This document shows positions 24,597-31,794 of a DNA stretch of 64,000 nt, piece by piece (position 1 is the first letter of the stretch; each line of letters starts with the position of its first letter). The notes below the pieces were generated by a model. The model was not told where the DNA came from. It saw nothing but the letters and a program-made list of their open reading frames with translations, and made no database searches. The position numbers and the translations under genes are program-made. Origin of the DNA: M3007 sp041392625 (GTDB lineage Bacteria > Bacteroidota > Bacteroidia > Chitinophagales > Saprospiraceae); the NCBI GenBank assembly GCA_041392625.1, contig JAWKLR010000017.1:11972-75971 (forward strand). The letters run 5' to 3'.

Positions 24597-27053
24597 TTAG
24601 AATTCCACGATAAATCCGATGGTTGGTACCACGGATGGATCGTCGTTGGTCAGAATAACCGGTATGGCGTTTGAGCCATCTGAAGCGAGGGTTTTGCCAT
24701 CGGTTGTGGCCCATCCTGAGTTGTCTTCCAGACGTTGGAACGTGTAGTTGGGGTAGGCCGGGTTGGTTTGCACAAATGCATTCTGAATATCGATAAATAC
24801 ATCCAGCGTTACCTTTTTGAAGTTCCATTTTTTATCAACGCGGAAATCAAACTGGCTGAAATTATCCAGACGCTGGCTGTTGATCATGCTGTAATCCAGG
24901 ATTCCGCGGCCCACGGTGGCGTAATTGTAGCGACTGGCTTCCTCATCGAAGGGCGTGAATGGAACGCCTCCCTGGAAACGCCATTTCAAACCAATTTCCC
25001 AATTGTTCTTGAATTTTCGGCCAAGTGTCATGGAAATCAAGTGCCGGTTGTCCCAGGCAGAAGGTAAAAGTTCTCCGTCGGACCCACTGAATTCCGACCA
25101 AAACAGGGTATAGGAGCCGACAAAAAACAGGTTCTTCTGCAATTTTTGCTGTACAAAAAACTCAAACCCATAACTCCGGCCTTCCCCGTCGGAATTGAGT
25201 GCCTCATTGCCAATGATTCCGAAATCACCGCCCTGATTGGCCAGGCTGATTCCATCCCGCTGGCTGACCAGGTAGTTGTTGTATTTTTTATAAAAACCTT
25301 CCAGGGTAAACCGTAGGGTAGGGTTGGGTAGGAATTCCAGACCGGCAACTGCGTGATCACTCCGGATATAGGGCAGAGACTGGTTGACCAGGGAATTCGT
25401 TTCATCCCGGAACCCAAGGGCGGTGTAAGGCGCCAGTTTGTAATAGCGACCAATGCTTGCATTCAGGTTCCATTTTTCTGCAAGTGCGTAGCGGGCGCTG
25501 AGCCTTGGACTCAGTGTTTGTGCCAGATCATACCCTTCGTCTGTGAAACTGTTTCCATCTACCCGAACGCCGAGGGAAAGTCCAAGCCGGTCATTGAGTA
25601 AGGTGCGGTTTACTTGTCCGAAAACTCCGAATTTGGCAAAATCAATTGCGGTATTGAAGTCAATGCTTTGGGCTTGCTGGAGAACGTTTCCTGCCGAGTC
25701 AAGTACCTCGGGCCGGATTCTGTTGTAGGTTTGATTGTTGTATTTTACATATTGGGCCATTGCACCAAATGAAAACTTCCAGTCGCCCAGGTATTTGTTG
25801 TAGTCAAATCGCAGTTTGTTTTCAATTTCCTGGCTGTTAAGTTTTAGCACCCGTTTGTTTTCATCGGTCTGATTGGCATTGAAATTATCTTCAAACTGGT
25901 CTAGTTGATTGTCAAACATGTTCCGGCTAAAGGTGATGTTCCAAAACCCGTTTTCGATCAGTTTTTTCAGACTAAACCCCTGGGTATAATTCCACTGATT
26001 GATGCTGGGTACCGAGCCCAGTACGTATATGTTTTCCGGACTGGCTTCTTTGGGCGCTGCAAAATAAAACTTGTCAATTGCACCTACACCCAGACTGGTA
26101 AATGTGGTAGTAGCATTTATTTTATGGGTAATTTTGTATTGAAAATCCCAATAATCGGGGCGAATGGGCAGGTCGAGGGCAGAAAACAAAAACTGGAGGT
26201 AGGACCTGCGTGCGGATGCCAGGAAGGTCGTGTTTCCATTTTTTTTGCCCAAAGGTCCCTCGGCTGTGAGTGCCGCTTCGGTACCGCTAACCCTGAAGTT
26301 GCCCTGAAATCCGGCACTGTTTCCGGTTCGTTGCCTAAACTGCAAAACAGAGGAAAGCGTATTATCATACCGTGAATGAAATGCACTGGAAGCCAGGGTG
26401 GCATCTTCGATAAATGAGACATTCAGAATGCCGGTTGGCCCACCAGCAGCACCCTGAGTGGCGAAGTGGTTGATCACGGGAATTTCCACCCCATCCAGGT
26501 AATACACATTCTCGGTAGGGCCACCTCCCCGAATAATCAGGTCGTTGCGGAAACCACCAACTGAGCCGGCTGTACCACCAACTCCGGGCAGTGCCTGTAC
26601 AACCCTGGAAATATCGAAGTTACCGCCTGGGTTGCTTTTTATTTCCTCCACACTCAGGTTTTGGATAGACAAAGGGGTTTCGGTATTGGCTATGCGTACG
26701 CTCCGGTTTACCTTTATTTCCACTTCATTGAGGGTATTGCGTTCCGGCTCCAATTCAAAGTTGAGTTGGTTGGCATTTCCAGAGGTTATTACCACATTGA
26801 ATCGGGTTTCGTCGCCGTATCCGAGATAACTGGCCTTGATGTTGTAGGATCCGGGAGGAATGTTTTTGATTTCAAAATTTCCATCGATATCACTGATGCT
26901 ACCCATGTTGGCTTCTTCAACAAAAATACTAGCGCCGATGAGTGGCTCCTGGGTAAGTTTGTCTTTGATGCTGCCGGATACTGAACCGGAAATTTGTGCT
27001 TGGGCCTGGAGGGCAAAAAGACTCCAGAACAGGATGTTTAGAATTGAACGCAT
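24597..27053 (-). CDS. TonB-dependent receptor with N-terminal carboxypeptidase-regulatory-like domain
   Basis: Starting at ATG 27053, the 818-residue protein has a signal peptide (SILNILFWSLFALQAQAQ) and a carboxypeptidase-D regulatory-like domain (SGSIKDKLTQEPLIGASIFV...GNFEIKNIPPGSYNIKASYLGY, about residues 20-105). A plug domain follows (DISRVVQALPGV...FRNDLIIRGGGPTENVYYLDGVEIP), then a 22-strand-type barrel ending in PTIGFIVEF with the C-terminal Phe needed by BamA. This is the SusC-like/TonB receptor group that imports substrates across the outer membrane using TonB energy. There is no SusD partner beside it, so a non-glycan ligand is possible. The gene is intact and monocistronic; the terminator is at 24553-24593. 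Confidence 0.93.
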   Translation of the reverse strand: MRSILNILFWSLFALQAQAQISGSVSGSIKDKLTQEPLIGASIFVEEANMGSISDIDGNFEIKNIPPGSYNIKASYLGYGDETRFNVVITSGNANQLNFELEPERNTLNEVEIKVNRSVRIANTETPLSIQNLSVEEIKSNPGGNFDISRVVQALPGVGGTAGSVGGFRNDLIIRGGGPTENVYYLDGVEIPVINHFATQGAAGGPTGILNVSFIEDATLASSAFHSRYDNTLSSVLQFRQRTGNSAGFQGNFRVSGTEAALTAEGPLGKKNGNTTFLASARRSYLQFLFSALDLPIRPDYWDFQYKITHKINATTTFTSLGVGAIDKFYFAAPKEASPENIYVLGSVPSINQWNYTQGFSLKKLIENGFWNITFSRNMFDNQLDQFEDNFNANQTDENKRVLKLNSQEIENKLRFDYNKYLGDWKFSFGAMAQYVKYNNQTYNRIRPEVLDSAGNVLQQAQSIDFNTAIDFAKFGVFGQVNRTLLNDRLGLSLGVRVDGNSFTDEGYDLAQTLSPRLSARYALAEKWNLNASIGRYYKLAPYTALGFRDETNSLVNQSLPYIRSDHAVAGLEFLPNPTLRFTLEGFYKKYNNYLVSQRDGISLANQGGDFGIIGNEALNSDGEGRSYGFEFFVQQKLQKNLFFVGSYTLFWSEFSGSDGELLPSAWDNRHLISMTLGRKFKNNWEIGLKWRFQGGVPFTPFDEEASRYNYATVGRGILDYSMINSQRLDNFSQFDFRVDKKWNFKKVTLDVFIDIQNAFVQTNPAYPNYTFQRLEDNSGWATTDGKTLASDGSNAIPVILTNDDPSVVPTIGFIVEF

Positions 27054-27189
27054 ACGTCTGATTGGGTGAAGTTGTGGGCTCTTCTGTATTTTTATCAATT
27101 CTTACAAACATCCTTCACTTCAATTTGTTTGCAAAAAACAGCGTGCGCCAATCATCAATCTGGAAAAGTTGCTCTGCTGAAACCATACC

Positions 27190-27750
27190 ATGAAAAAAAT
27201 AGTTGTTGCAATCAGCGGATCCTCCGGATCTATTTATGCCAAAGTTCTGCTCGACAAACTGCGAGGTCTGTCAACACAAGTTGAAAAGGTTGGTGTAGTA
27301 TTATCTAAAAATGCCATAGTAAACTGGGAACTTGAGTTAGGCGCATTTGATGCCTCGGCCTACCCATTTGACTTTTATGAAAAAAACGACTTTAATGCTC
27401 CGTTTGCATCCGGGTCTGCCCGGTATGATACCATGCTGGTGTGCCCCTGCTCTATGGGCATGTTGGGGCGAATTGCCACAGGAGTGAGCAATGACCTGAG
27501 CACCCGGGCAGCGGATGTAATTTTGAAGGAACGCCGGAAACTTATTCTGGTAACCCGGGATACGCCACTCAGCCTAATCCATATCAACAACATGAAGACT
27601 GTCACGGAAGCAGGGGGCATTATTTGCCCGGCGAGCCCATCCTTTTATTCCCGCCCGGACACTATGGAGGACTTGGCTGCAACGGTCGTAGATCGGGTTC
27701 TTGATTTGGCTGGTTTTGACCTGAATTCATACCGCTGGGGAGAGTCTTAA
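27190..27750 (+). CDS. ubiX: UbiX-type flavin prenyltransferase
   Basis: The 186-residue protein has the UbiX fold: KKIVVAISGSSGSIYAKVLL at the N-terminus (FMN phosphate loop), LVCPCSMGMLGRIATGVSNDLSTRAADVILKERRKLILVTRDTPLSLIHINNM in the middle, and GGIICPASPSFYSRP near the end. UbiX links a dimethylallyl group to reduced FMN, making the prenyl-FMN cofactor for UbiD-type decarboxylases. Bacteroidota make menaquinone and often lack ubiquinone, so the partner may be another UbiD-like decarboxylase; none lies nearby. Length is normal. Confidence 0.93.
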   Translation: MKKIVVAISGSSGSIYAKVLLDKLRGLSTQVEKVGVVLSKNAIVNWELELGAFDASAYPFDFYEKNDFNAPFASGSARYDTMLVCPCSMGMLGRIATGVSNDLSTRAADVILKERRKLILVTRDTPLSLIHINNMKTVTEAGGIICPASPSFYSRPDTMEDLAATVVDRVLDLAGFDLNSYRWGES

Positions 27751-28077
27751 GGCCTGTTTGAAATTTTTATTCAATAAAAAATTGGCTAGCTGTTCACAGT
27801 TGGATATTGTGCAGCATTAATAGGCAGAAAACCCACCTTTACAGGATTTTTACTTTTAGATTAAATCCTCTTTTCCAACAAAATGAAAATAGGCAATTCA
27901 ATTGCCACCAATACAGAATGGGCAAGCATGCCTGGCTGATTTCTGTTTCATGCACCGCTTTTGGTCGGTACATGCATAGTATCTGCTGTGCATAATTGCT
28001 GACCTGAGTTATAGCTAATCCTGCATCTCTGGTGCGGGGCTGTTCATCATTTTTATCACCCTTAAAATTTTAACCAA
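27751..28077. other. Intergenic stretch after ubiX
   Basis: A weak AT-rich foldback (AATTTTTATTC/AATAAAAAATT) lies at about 27770-27792 and may end the ubiX transcript. No gene or clear promoter is supported in the rest of this 327-base region; a possible 62-residue frame at 27807 shows no coding character. Confidence 0.45.
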
Positions 28078-28323
28078 ATGGAAAAGACCATTCAAAAAAA
28101 GAAAGGCAAGGCCACCAAGAAGACAAAATTGGATTCGGTAATGGCAATTAAGCCAGAAAATGGCTCAAAATCACCTATGTATTTGCCATCTGGTACGGAC
28201 ATGCCACCTGCGGATTCCTCTGTTGAGACTTCAGAGAATCCGCCAGCATCTTCCGCTGCAAAACAAGCTAAATCCCCGATGTATTCAGGCAATGCTCAAC
28301 TTGTTAGTCCACCCCAGGATTGA
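28078..28323 (+). CDS. 81-residue Lys/Pro/Ser-rich protein of unknown function
   Basis: The product starts MEKTIQKKKGKATKKTKLD (very basic), followed by a low-complexity Pro/Ser/Ala-rich body. It contains a duplicated KSPMY motif (residues about 31-35 and 65-69) and no hydrophobic segment, so it should be a soluble and largely disordered cytosolic protein. It lies 78 bases upstream of another unknown gene in the same direction, and no terminator is seen between them. A family is not recognised. Coding status rests on an ATG, an AT-rich leader and the conserved-looking motif repeat. Confidence 0.55.
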   Translation: MEKTIQKKKGKATKKTKLDSVMAIKPENGSKSPMYLPSGTDMPPADSSVETSENPPASSAAKQAKSPMYSGNAQLVSPPQD

Positions 28324-28401
28324 AATTGAGCCCTGTTTAATGGCCCTGAAAAATCAGTACAAAATCAACCCTCATTTTTTTACCAAATAAATTAATTGAT
28401 C

Positions 28402-28815
28402 ATGGCAAGCATCACAAATGTCCGGCTACAGGTTGGACGCGTATCTTCCGTAACTGAATTTGCGGAACTTACTGTTACTGTTTCCTGGACCAGCCGCGAA
28501 GTAAGCGAAAACTACTGGTATTTGCTCCGTGGATTTTTAGTGGAGCGCGACGACAGTCTCGATTTCTTTGATACCCTCCCGGATGGTGGCATTCACTACC
28601 TTTCTGTTGGAAACCTGGACGACTTTATCGGAACCATCGACAGCATGTGGGTTCGTCCATCTGGGGCCAGCACCCGGACCTACACCCTGCGCAGAAACTG
28701 GAACTTTGGCAATCAGGAATCCGGAGCCGAGGAATACAATGGGGTAGCGACAATCGTACCTGAAACTCGGGGCGATGTGCGTTTCTCTCCTGAGGTTTCT
28801 GCAAACCTGGGTTAA
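28402..28815 (+). CDS. 137-residue beta-rich protein of unknown function
   Basis: From ATG 28402 the product begins MASITNVRLQVGRVSSVTEF and alternates strands throughout (AELTVTVSW, YWYLLRGFLVE, STRTYTLRRNW), suggesting an Ig-like or jelly-roll beta sandwich. No signal peptide or membrane segment is visible. It is Trp-rich (five Trp in the first 105 residues) and ends with RGDVRFSPEVSANLG. I do not recognise a family. It lies directly downstream of the 81-residue gene and ends 26 bases before a terminator, so the two genes form one unit. A small virion- or complex-type structural subunit would fit the shape, but nothing shows this. Confidence 0.65.
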   Translation: MASITNVRLQVGRVSSVTEFAELTVTVSWTSREVSENYWYLLRGFLVERDDSLDFFDTLPDGGIHYLSVGNLDDFIGTIDSMWVRPSGASTRTYTLRRNWNFGNQESGAEEYNGVATIVPETRGDVRFSPEVSANLG

Positions 28816-28841
28816 TCCGTCCAGATATCAGGATTTGAATG

Positions 28842-28893
28842 AAAAAAGAGTCGTTCCAAACGCATTGCGTCAATTGGAATGACTCTTTTTTTT
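28842..28893. terminator. Bidirectional terminator
   Basis: AAAAAAGAGTCGTTCCAA and TTGGAATGACTCTTTTTT form a stem of about 18 bp (one mismatch) around ACGCATTGCGTCAA, flanked by A- and T-runs. It lies between the convergent genes ending at 28815 and 28913. Confidence 0.85.
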
Positions 28894-28912
28894 ATAAATT
28901 CTGTTCTACAAA

Positions 28913-29344
28913 TTAGAACATGGATAGCATTTTTACGGTCACCTTTTCTTTGCTGGGTACCTGGAATTTGCAAGCCTCAAACGAAGGAGGTCCCATGATT
29001 GATTTCAGGCGGGAGAATCCGAATGGCTCGGCCGGACGTTGGCCTTCCATATCCATTTCTTTGTTTCCATCGAGGTCTTGATACAGCCGGATGGCATAGG
29101 TTCCGTCGGGAACGTTGTTGAACTTCAATACTACGTTTCCTTTTTTCTTCACCTTAACTTCTGCTTTCTGAATTCCGTCTCCATAAGGGAAGTTGCTATC
29201 GGGGGTACACAGGGCTGCGTAAATTGTTCCGGTACGGCTTTCAATATCTGTTACGGTGACTTTTAATTTGTTCTGCGCCTGTGTGTTAATTGAATTAAGA
29301 AGAATGATTGCGATGAACAAGAAGAAATTTTGAAAGGCTTTCAT
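28913..29344 (-). CDS. DUF2141 domain secreted protein
   Basis: From ATG 29344 the 143-residue protein has a signal peptide (FFLFIAIILLNSINTQAQ) and then the DUF2141 pattern. This comprises LKVTVTDIESRTGTIYAALCTP at the start of the mature part, VPDGTYAIRLYQDLDGNKEMDM in the middle, and RPAEPFGFSR before the last strand. DUF2141 proteins are small exported beta proteins of unknown function in Bacteroidota and Proteobacteria, with a DLDGN segment that looks suited to bind a metal ion. The upstream in-frame residues are rejected because they precede the signal peptide. The gene is intact and ends at a bidirectional terminator. Confidence 0.9.
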   Translation of the reverse strand: MKAFQNFFLFIAIILLNSINTQAQNKLKVTVTDIESRTGTIYAALCTPDSNFPYGDGIQKAEVKVKKKGNVVLKFNNVPDGTYAIRLYQDLDGNKEMDMEGQRPAEPFGFSRLKSIMGPPSFEACKFQVPSKEKVTVKMLSMF

Positions 29345-29505
29345 ACTAATAGATTTAATGTGAATGTTTTTTTCGATTGTTGATGAGGCAAAGATGCGAG
29401 GGCATTCGGCAGAATGCAAATGGGAGGGATGGAAGGAAAGAAATCGGGGTGAAATGCATCAATCTGGGATAAATCGCCTTGCTCAGGGGTGAATTGCAAA
29501 CAAAA

Positions 29506-29566
29506 AAGGCGTTTGCCAACCCGTTTTTCTGACAGAACAGAAGTGCAACGAGTAAGCAAACGCCTT
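29506..29566 (-). terminator. Terminator after the coiled-coil membrane protein gene
   Basis: AAGGCGTTTGC and GCAAACGCCTT form an 11-bp perfect stem with a long loop. On the minus strand it is followed by TTTTTTG, a proper T-run, 23 bases beyond the stop at 29589. Confidence 0.7.
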
Positions 29567-29588
29567 GTAATTGAGGCCAAATGCGCTC

Positions 29589-30578
29589 CTAATCGAAGAG
29601 GCCCTGGTAATTATTTCCGCTTTCTTTTTGAATCTTTTTGGGAGGCTGGCTGATGTCCAGTTTGGGTTCAGTTTTGCCTTTTACTTCTTTGGGCTTCATC
29701 AGCAGTGAACTGTCTTTTTCCCATTTCTCCAACATGAGCAGACCTTCTTCTTCCAGAACACCGGATTTGATATCGATGCTATCCATCAAGTTTTTACTGG
29801 TATCCATGAAACGTTCCATTTCTCCAACCTTGGAACTAACGTCGTCTGCCAGCGATTCCAGAGCAAGGTCAAACTGGGCACGTTGGTCGGGGTTGCCGCT
29901 GAGGATACTCATGGCCGATTGGATGGCACCGTGACTCGTCTTGATTGCCTTGTATTCCTGTTCTTTCATAACCACCTGATCACGCGTGTCCTCCAAAACA
30001 ATTTCAGAGTTTTCGTACATCCGTGTCAGAATTTTATACAAACCATCCATACGCTGGTACAATGTATCGTACTTCTGGTTAGCTTCATTCAGACGGGCTG
30101 CCTTTCTGGTCGAAAGTGTGAGCGTTTTATCATCTCCCGTTTTCTTTGCTTGTTCGGCCAGAGCCATGTTTTTTCGAATCTCAATTACATTTTGGTCAAT
30201 GGTCCCTTTTAGGGTACGCATTTGCCCGCGCAGTGCTCCGATTTGTTTTGAGAGCTTTTTCAGGCTTTTCTCGAGGTCCTTAATATAGGATTTTAGAATA
30301 CCAATCGGGTCAATCTGAACGAAAATGCTGGTAATGGCGCGCATGACGGATTTGTACATGTACCACACCAGGTTCCGGGCTTTAGGGTCGAGAACTACAT
30401 ATACCAGAGCACCCAGTGCAGCCAGCATGCCGGCCAGGTACAATCCGTTTTGAGCGAGTTGAATGAGCGTGGGGAGCGCCTGATAAAGAGCGTAGCCCGC
30501 AGCACCCAAGATTCCGACAAGGAATACGGCTCCGGTTACACCCTCTGGTCGACGCCAAAATGGTTTGCTTGTGTTCAT
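29589..30578 (-). CDS. Membrane-anchored coiled-coil protein, PspA-like in layout
   Basis: The 329-residue protein has two adjacent hydrophobic segments near the N-terminus (GAVFLVGILGAAGYALYQAL and LYLAGMLAALGALVYVVL). A long helical body then starts at DPIGILKSYIKDLEKSLKKLSKQIGALRGQMRTL and continues with heptad-like charged repeats to about residue 290. The tail is Lys/Pro-rich. The helix start (a pair of helices after an ExxIRD/YIKDLE-like region) recalls PspA/IM30 (ESCRT-III-related) proteins, but the transmembrane hairpin is not part of those. No firm family. It is translated after a 181-residue coiled-coil gene upstream (30588-31133), with 9 bases between them, so both probably act together. 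Confidence 0.75.
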   Translation of the reverse strand: MNTSKPFWRRPEGVTGAVFLVGILGAAGYALYQALPTLIQLAQNGLYLAGMLAALGALVYVVLDPKARNLVWYMYKSVMRAITSIFVQIDPIGILKSYIKDLEKSLKKLSKQIGALRGQMRTLKGTIDQNVIEIRKNMALAEQAKKTGDDKTLTLSTRKAARLNEANQKYDTLYQRMDGLYKILTRMYENSEIVLEDTRDQVVMKEQEYKAIKTSHGAIQSAMSILSGNPDQRAQFDLALESLADDVSSKVGEMERFMDTSKNLMDSIDIKSGVLEEEGLLMLEKWEKDSSLLMKPKEVKGKTEPKLDISQPPKKIQKESGNNYQGLFD

Positions 30579-30587
30579 TAATGCGAA

Positions 30588-31133
30588 TTAAAGGAGCTTG
30601 TGAAGGTTTTCAATATCTGCATCCAATTGGAGCAGGACTGATTTGTGTGTACGTTCAAAAGCTTCCTTGGTTTTTTCAATTTTACCGGATTCCAACTGTA
30701 GGTCGGTTTCTGTTGTATTGATTTGTTGGAGGTATTGTCCGACCTCATCCTGGAGGCGGGCAATTTCTGCTTTGTGCCGATCAATTTGATCTTTCAATCG
30801 TTTGATTTCCTCCTGTCGGGCGTTTATTTTAGTTGTGTTCTGATTTTCTAGGGCCTGATCAAAATGTTCGCGCTCTTTTTACACAACATTGCGGTAGTAA
30901 CTGGCTGTTTCGAGGAGTTTATCTTTAGTAAGCCCCATCGTTGCTGCTGTGGCAAAGGCACTTTTATAGGCAGTAGCCTCGTCAATGTCCATTTGCAACA
31001 AACTGGAAACAGCCCGCTTGAATTCGAAATAATCGAATCCCGGTAGGTTGTTTTTTTCAATGGCCTGTGTTAAAAAAGTCAGGCTTTTTTCATCGGTATT
31101 GTCAGATGTAAATAAGGCTTGGTTGGTGATCAT
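30588..31133 (-). pseudogene. Coiled-coil protein interrupted by an in-frame TAA
   Basis: The frame starts at ATG 31133. It reads 84 residues (helical, with a TerB-like pattern AFATAATMGLTKDKLLETASYYRNVV), then TAA at 30879-30881, and continues in the same frame for another 96 residues (KEREHFDQALENQNTTK, ending ADIENLHKLL). The second part is a long coiled coil (KDQIDRHKAEIARLQDEV). The continuity suggests a single gene of 181 residues with a nonsense change, either genuine or an error; GAA or CAA to TAA would be one base. It lies 9 bases before the membrane coiled-coil gene and is probably in its operon. No family name is recognised. Confidence 0.6.
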
Positions 31134-31308
31134 ATTGCGTGATACTGTCTATAGGTTAGTGTGCTTCGGATAAACAAATGCCGAAAACACGAAGTTAAGC
31201 AGGTGTTCAGAAATATTCATATTCTTACCCCGAATTGAAATGCAAAGAAGCAAGTTTGGGAACCAATATGCCCAAAAATGCGACGAACAAACAAAAATAA
31301 ACGAAATT

Positions 31309-31330
31309 AGTGGTCAGTGATCGGTGGTCT
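31309..31330 (+). repeat. Short heptamer-type repeat
   Basis: AGTGGTCAGTGATCGGTGGT and the next bases repeat the AGTGGTC/GGTGGTC 7-mers seen at 4935-4959. It touches the left arm of the REPIN-like element. Confidence 0.5.
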
Positions 31331-31332
31331 TA

Positions 31333-31503
31333 CCGTAGAGACGCAAGATTTTGCGTCTCAGAACGATCCCAATTCCAAGAATGTTTGATGCAATCAGGAA
31401 GCAGTAGGCTGAGAATGGGGCAAAAACGGATGGGTGGCGGGGGCGAAATATTGAGGGGAGACGCAAAGTCTTGAAGGAGACACAAAATCTTGCGTCTCTA
31501 CGG
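31333..31503. repeat. REPIN-like pair of 27-base inverted palindromic repeats
   Basis: The left copy, 31333-31359, starts CCGTAGAGACGCAAGATTTT and is itself nearly palindromic (GAGACGCAA...TTGCGTCTC). The right copy, 31477-31503, is the reverse complement with one mismatch. Together they bracket 117 bases, whose right half has a further partial copy (GGAGACGCAAAGTCTTGAAG). Two REP-like palindromes in opposite orientation is the form of a REPIN. No transposase is seen here. Confidence 0.7.
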
Positions 31504-31794
31504 GTGGGGCAACAATGTGGCTGGAAAATTGTTTTTAATATGTAACCTTGGGGTTTATTCAGGGTGGAAACTATGACTTTTTTAGGAAAGGTTCTAACAG
31601 ATCGGGATCTCACAAAAACAGTATTTCTTTCATGATCTCGGATCACTACCCTTGTGGGCTGAGTTCAAAAGATATCAAGGAGTTGTGCTTCATGCAGAAA
31701 AGCCAACGCGCAAACAGGCACATTTGGTTTTGCCGACACACAAAATAACGCTGAAAAACAAAGAGCCTGTTTTTGCCAACGCACTTAAAAGAAA

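Larger units (their letters stand above)
31134..31794. other. Intergenic stretch with REPIN-like repeat and octamer copies
   Basis: This 661-base gap holds a short heptamer repeat (31309-31330), a pair of 27-base inverted repeats (31333-31359 and 31477-31503), and two copies of the octamer GCCAACGC (31702-31709, 31775-31782). No gene is supported. It separates the coiled-coil gene pair (minus) from the accessory helicase gene (plus). Confidence 0.6.
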
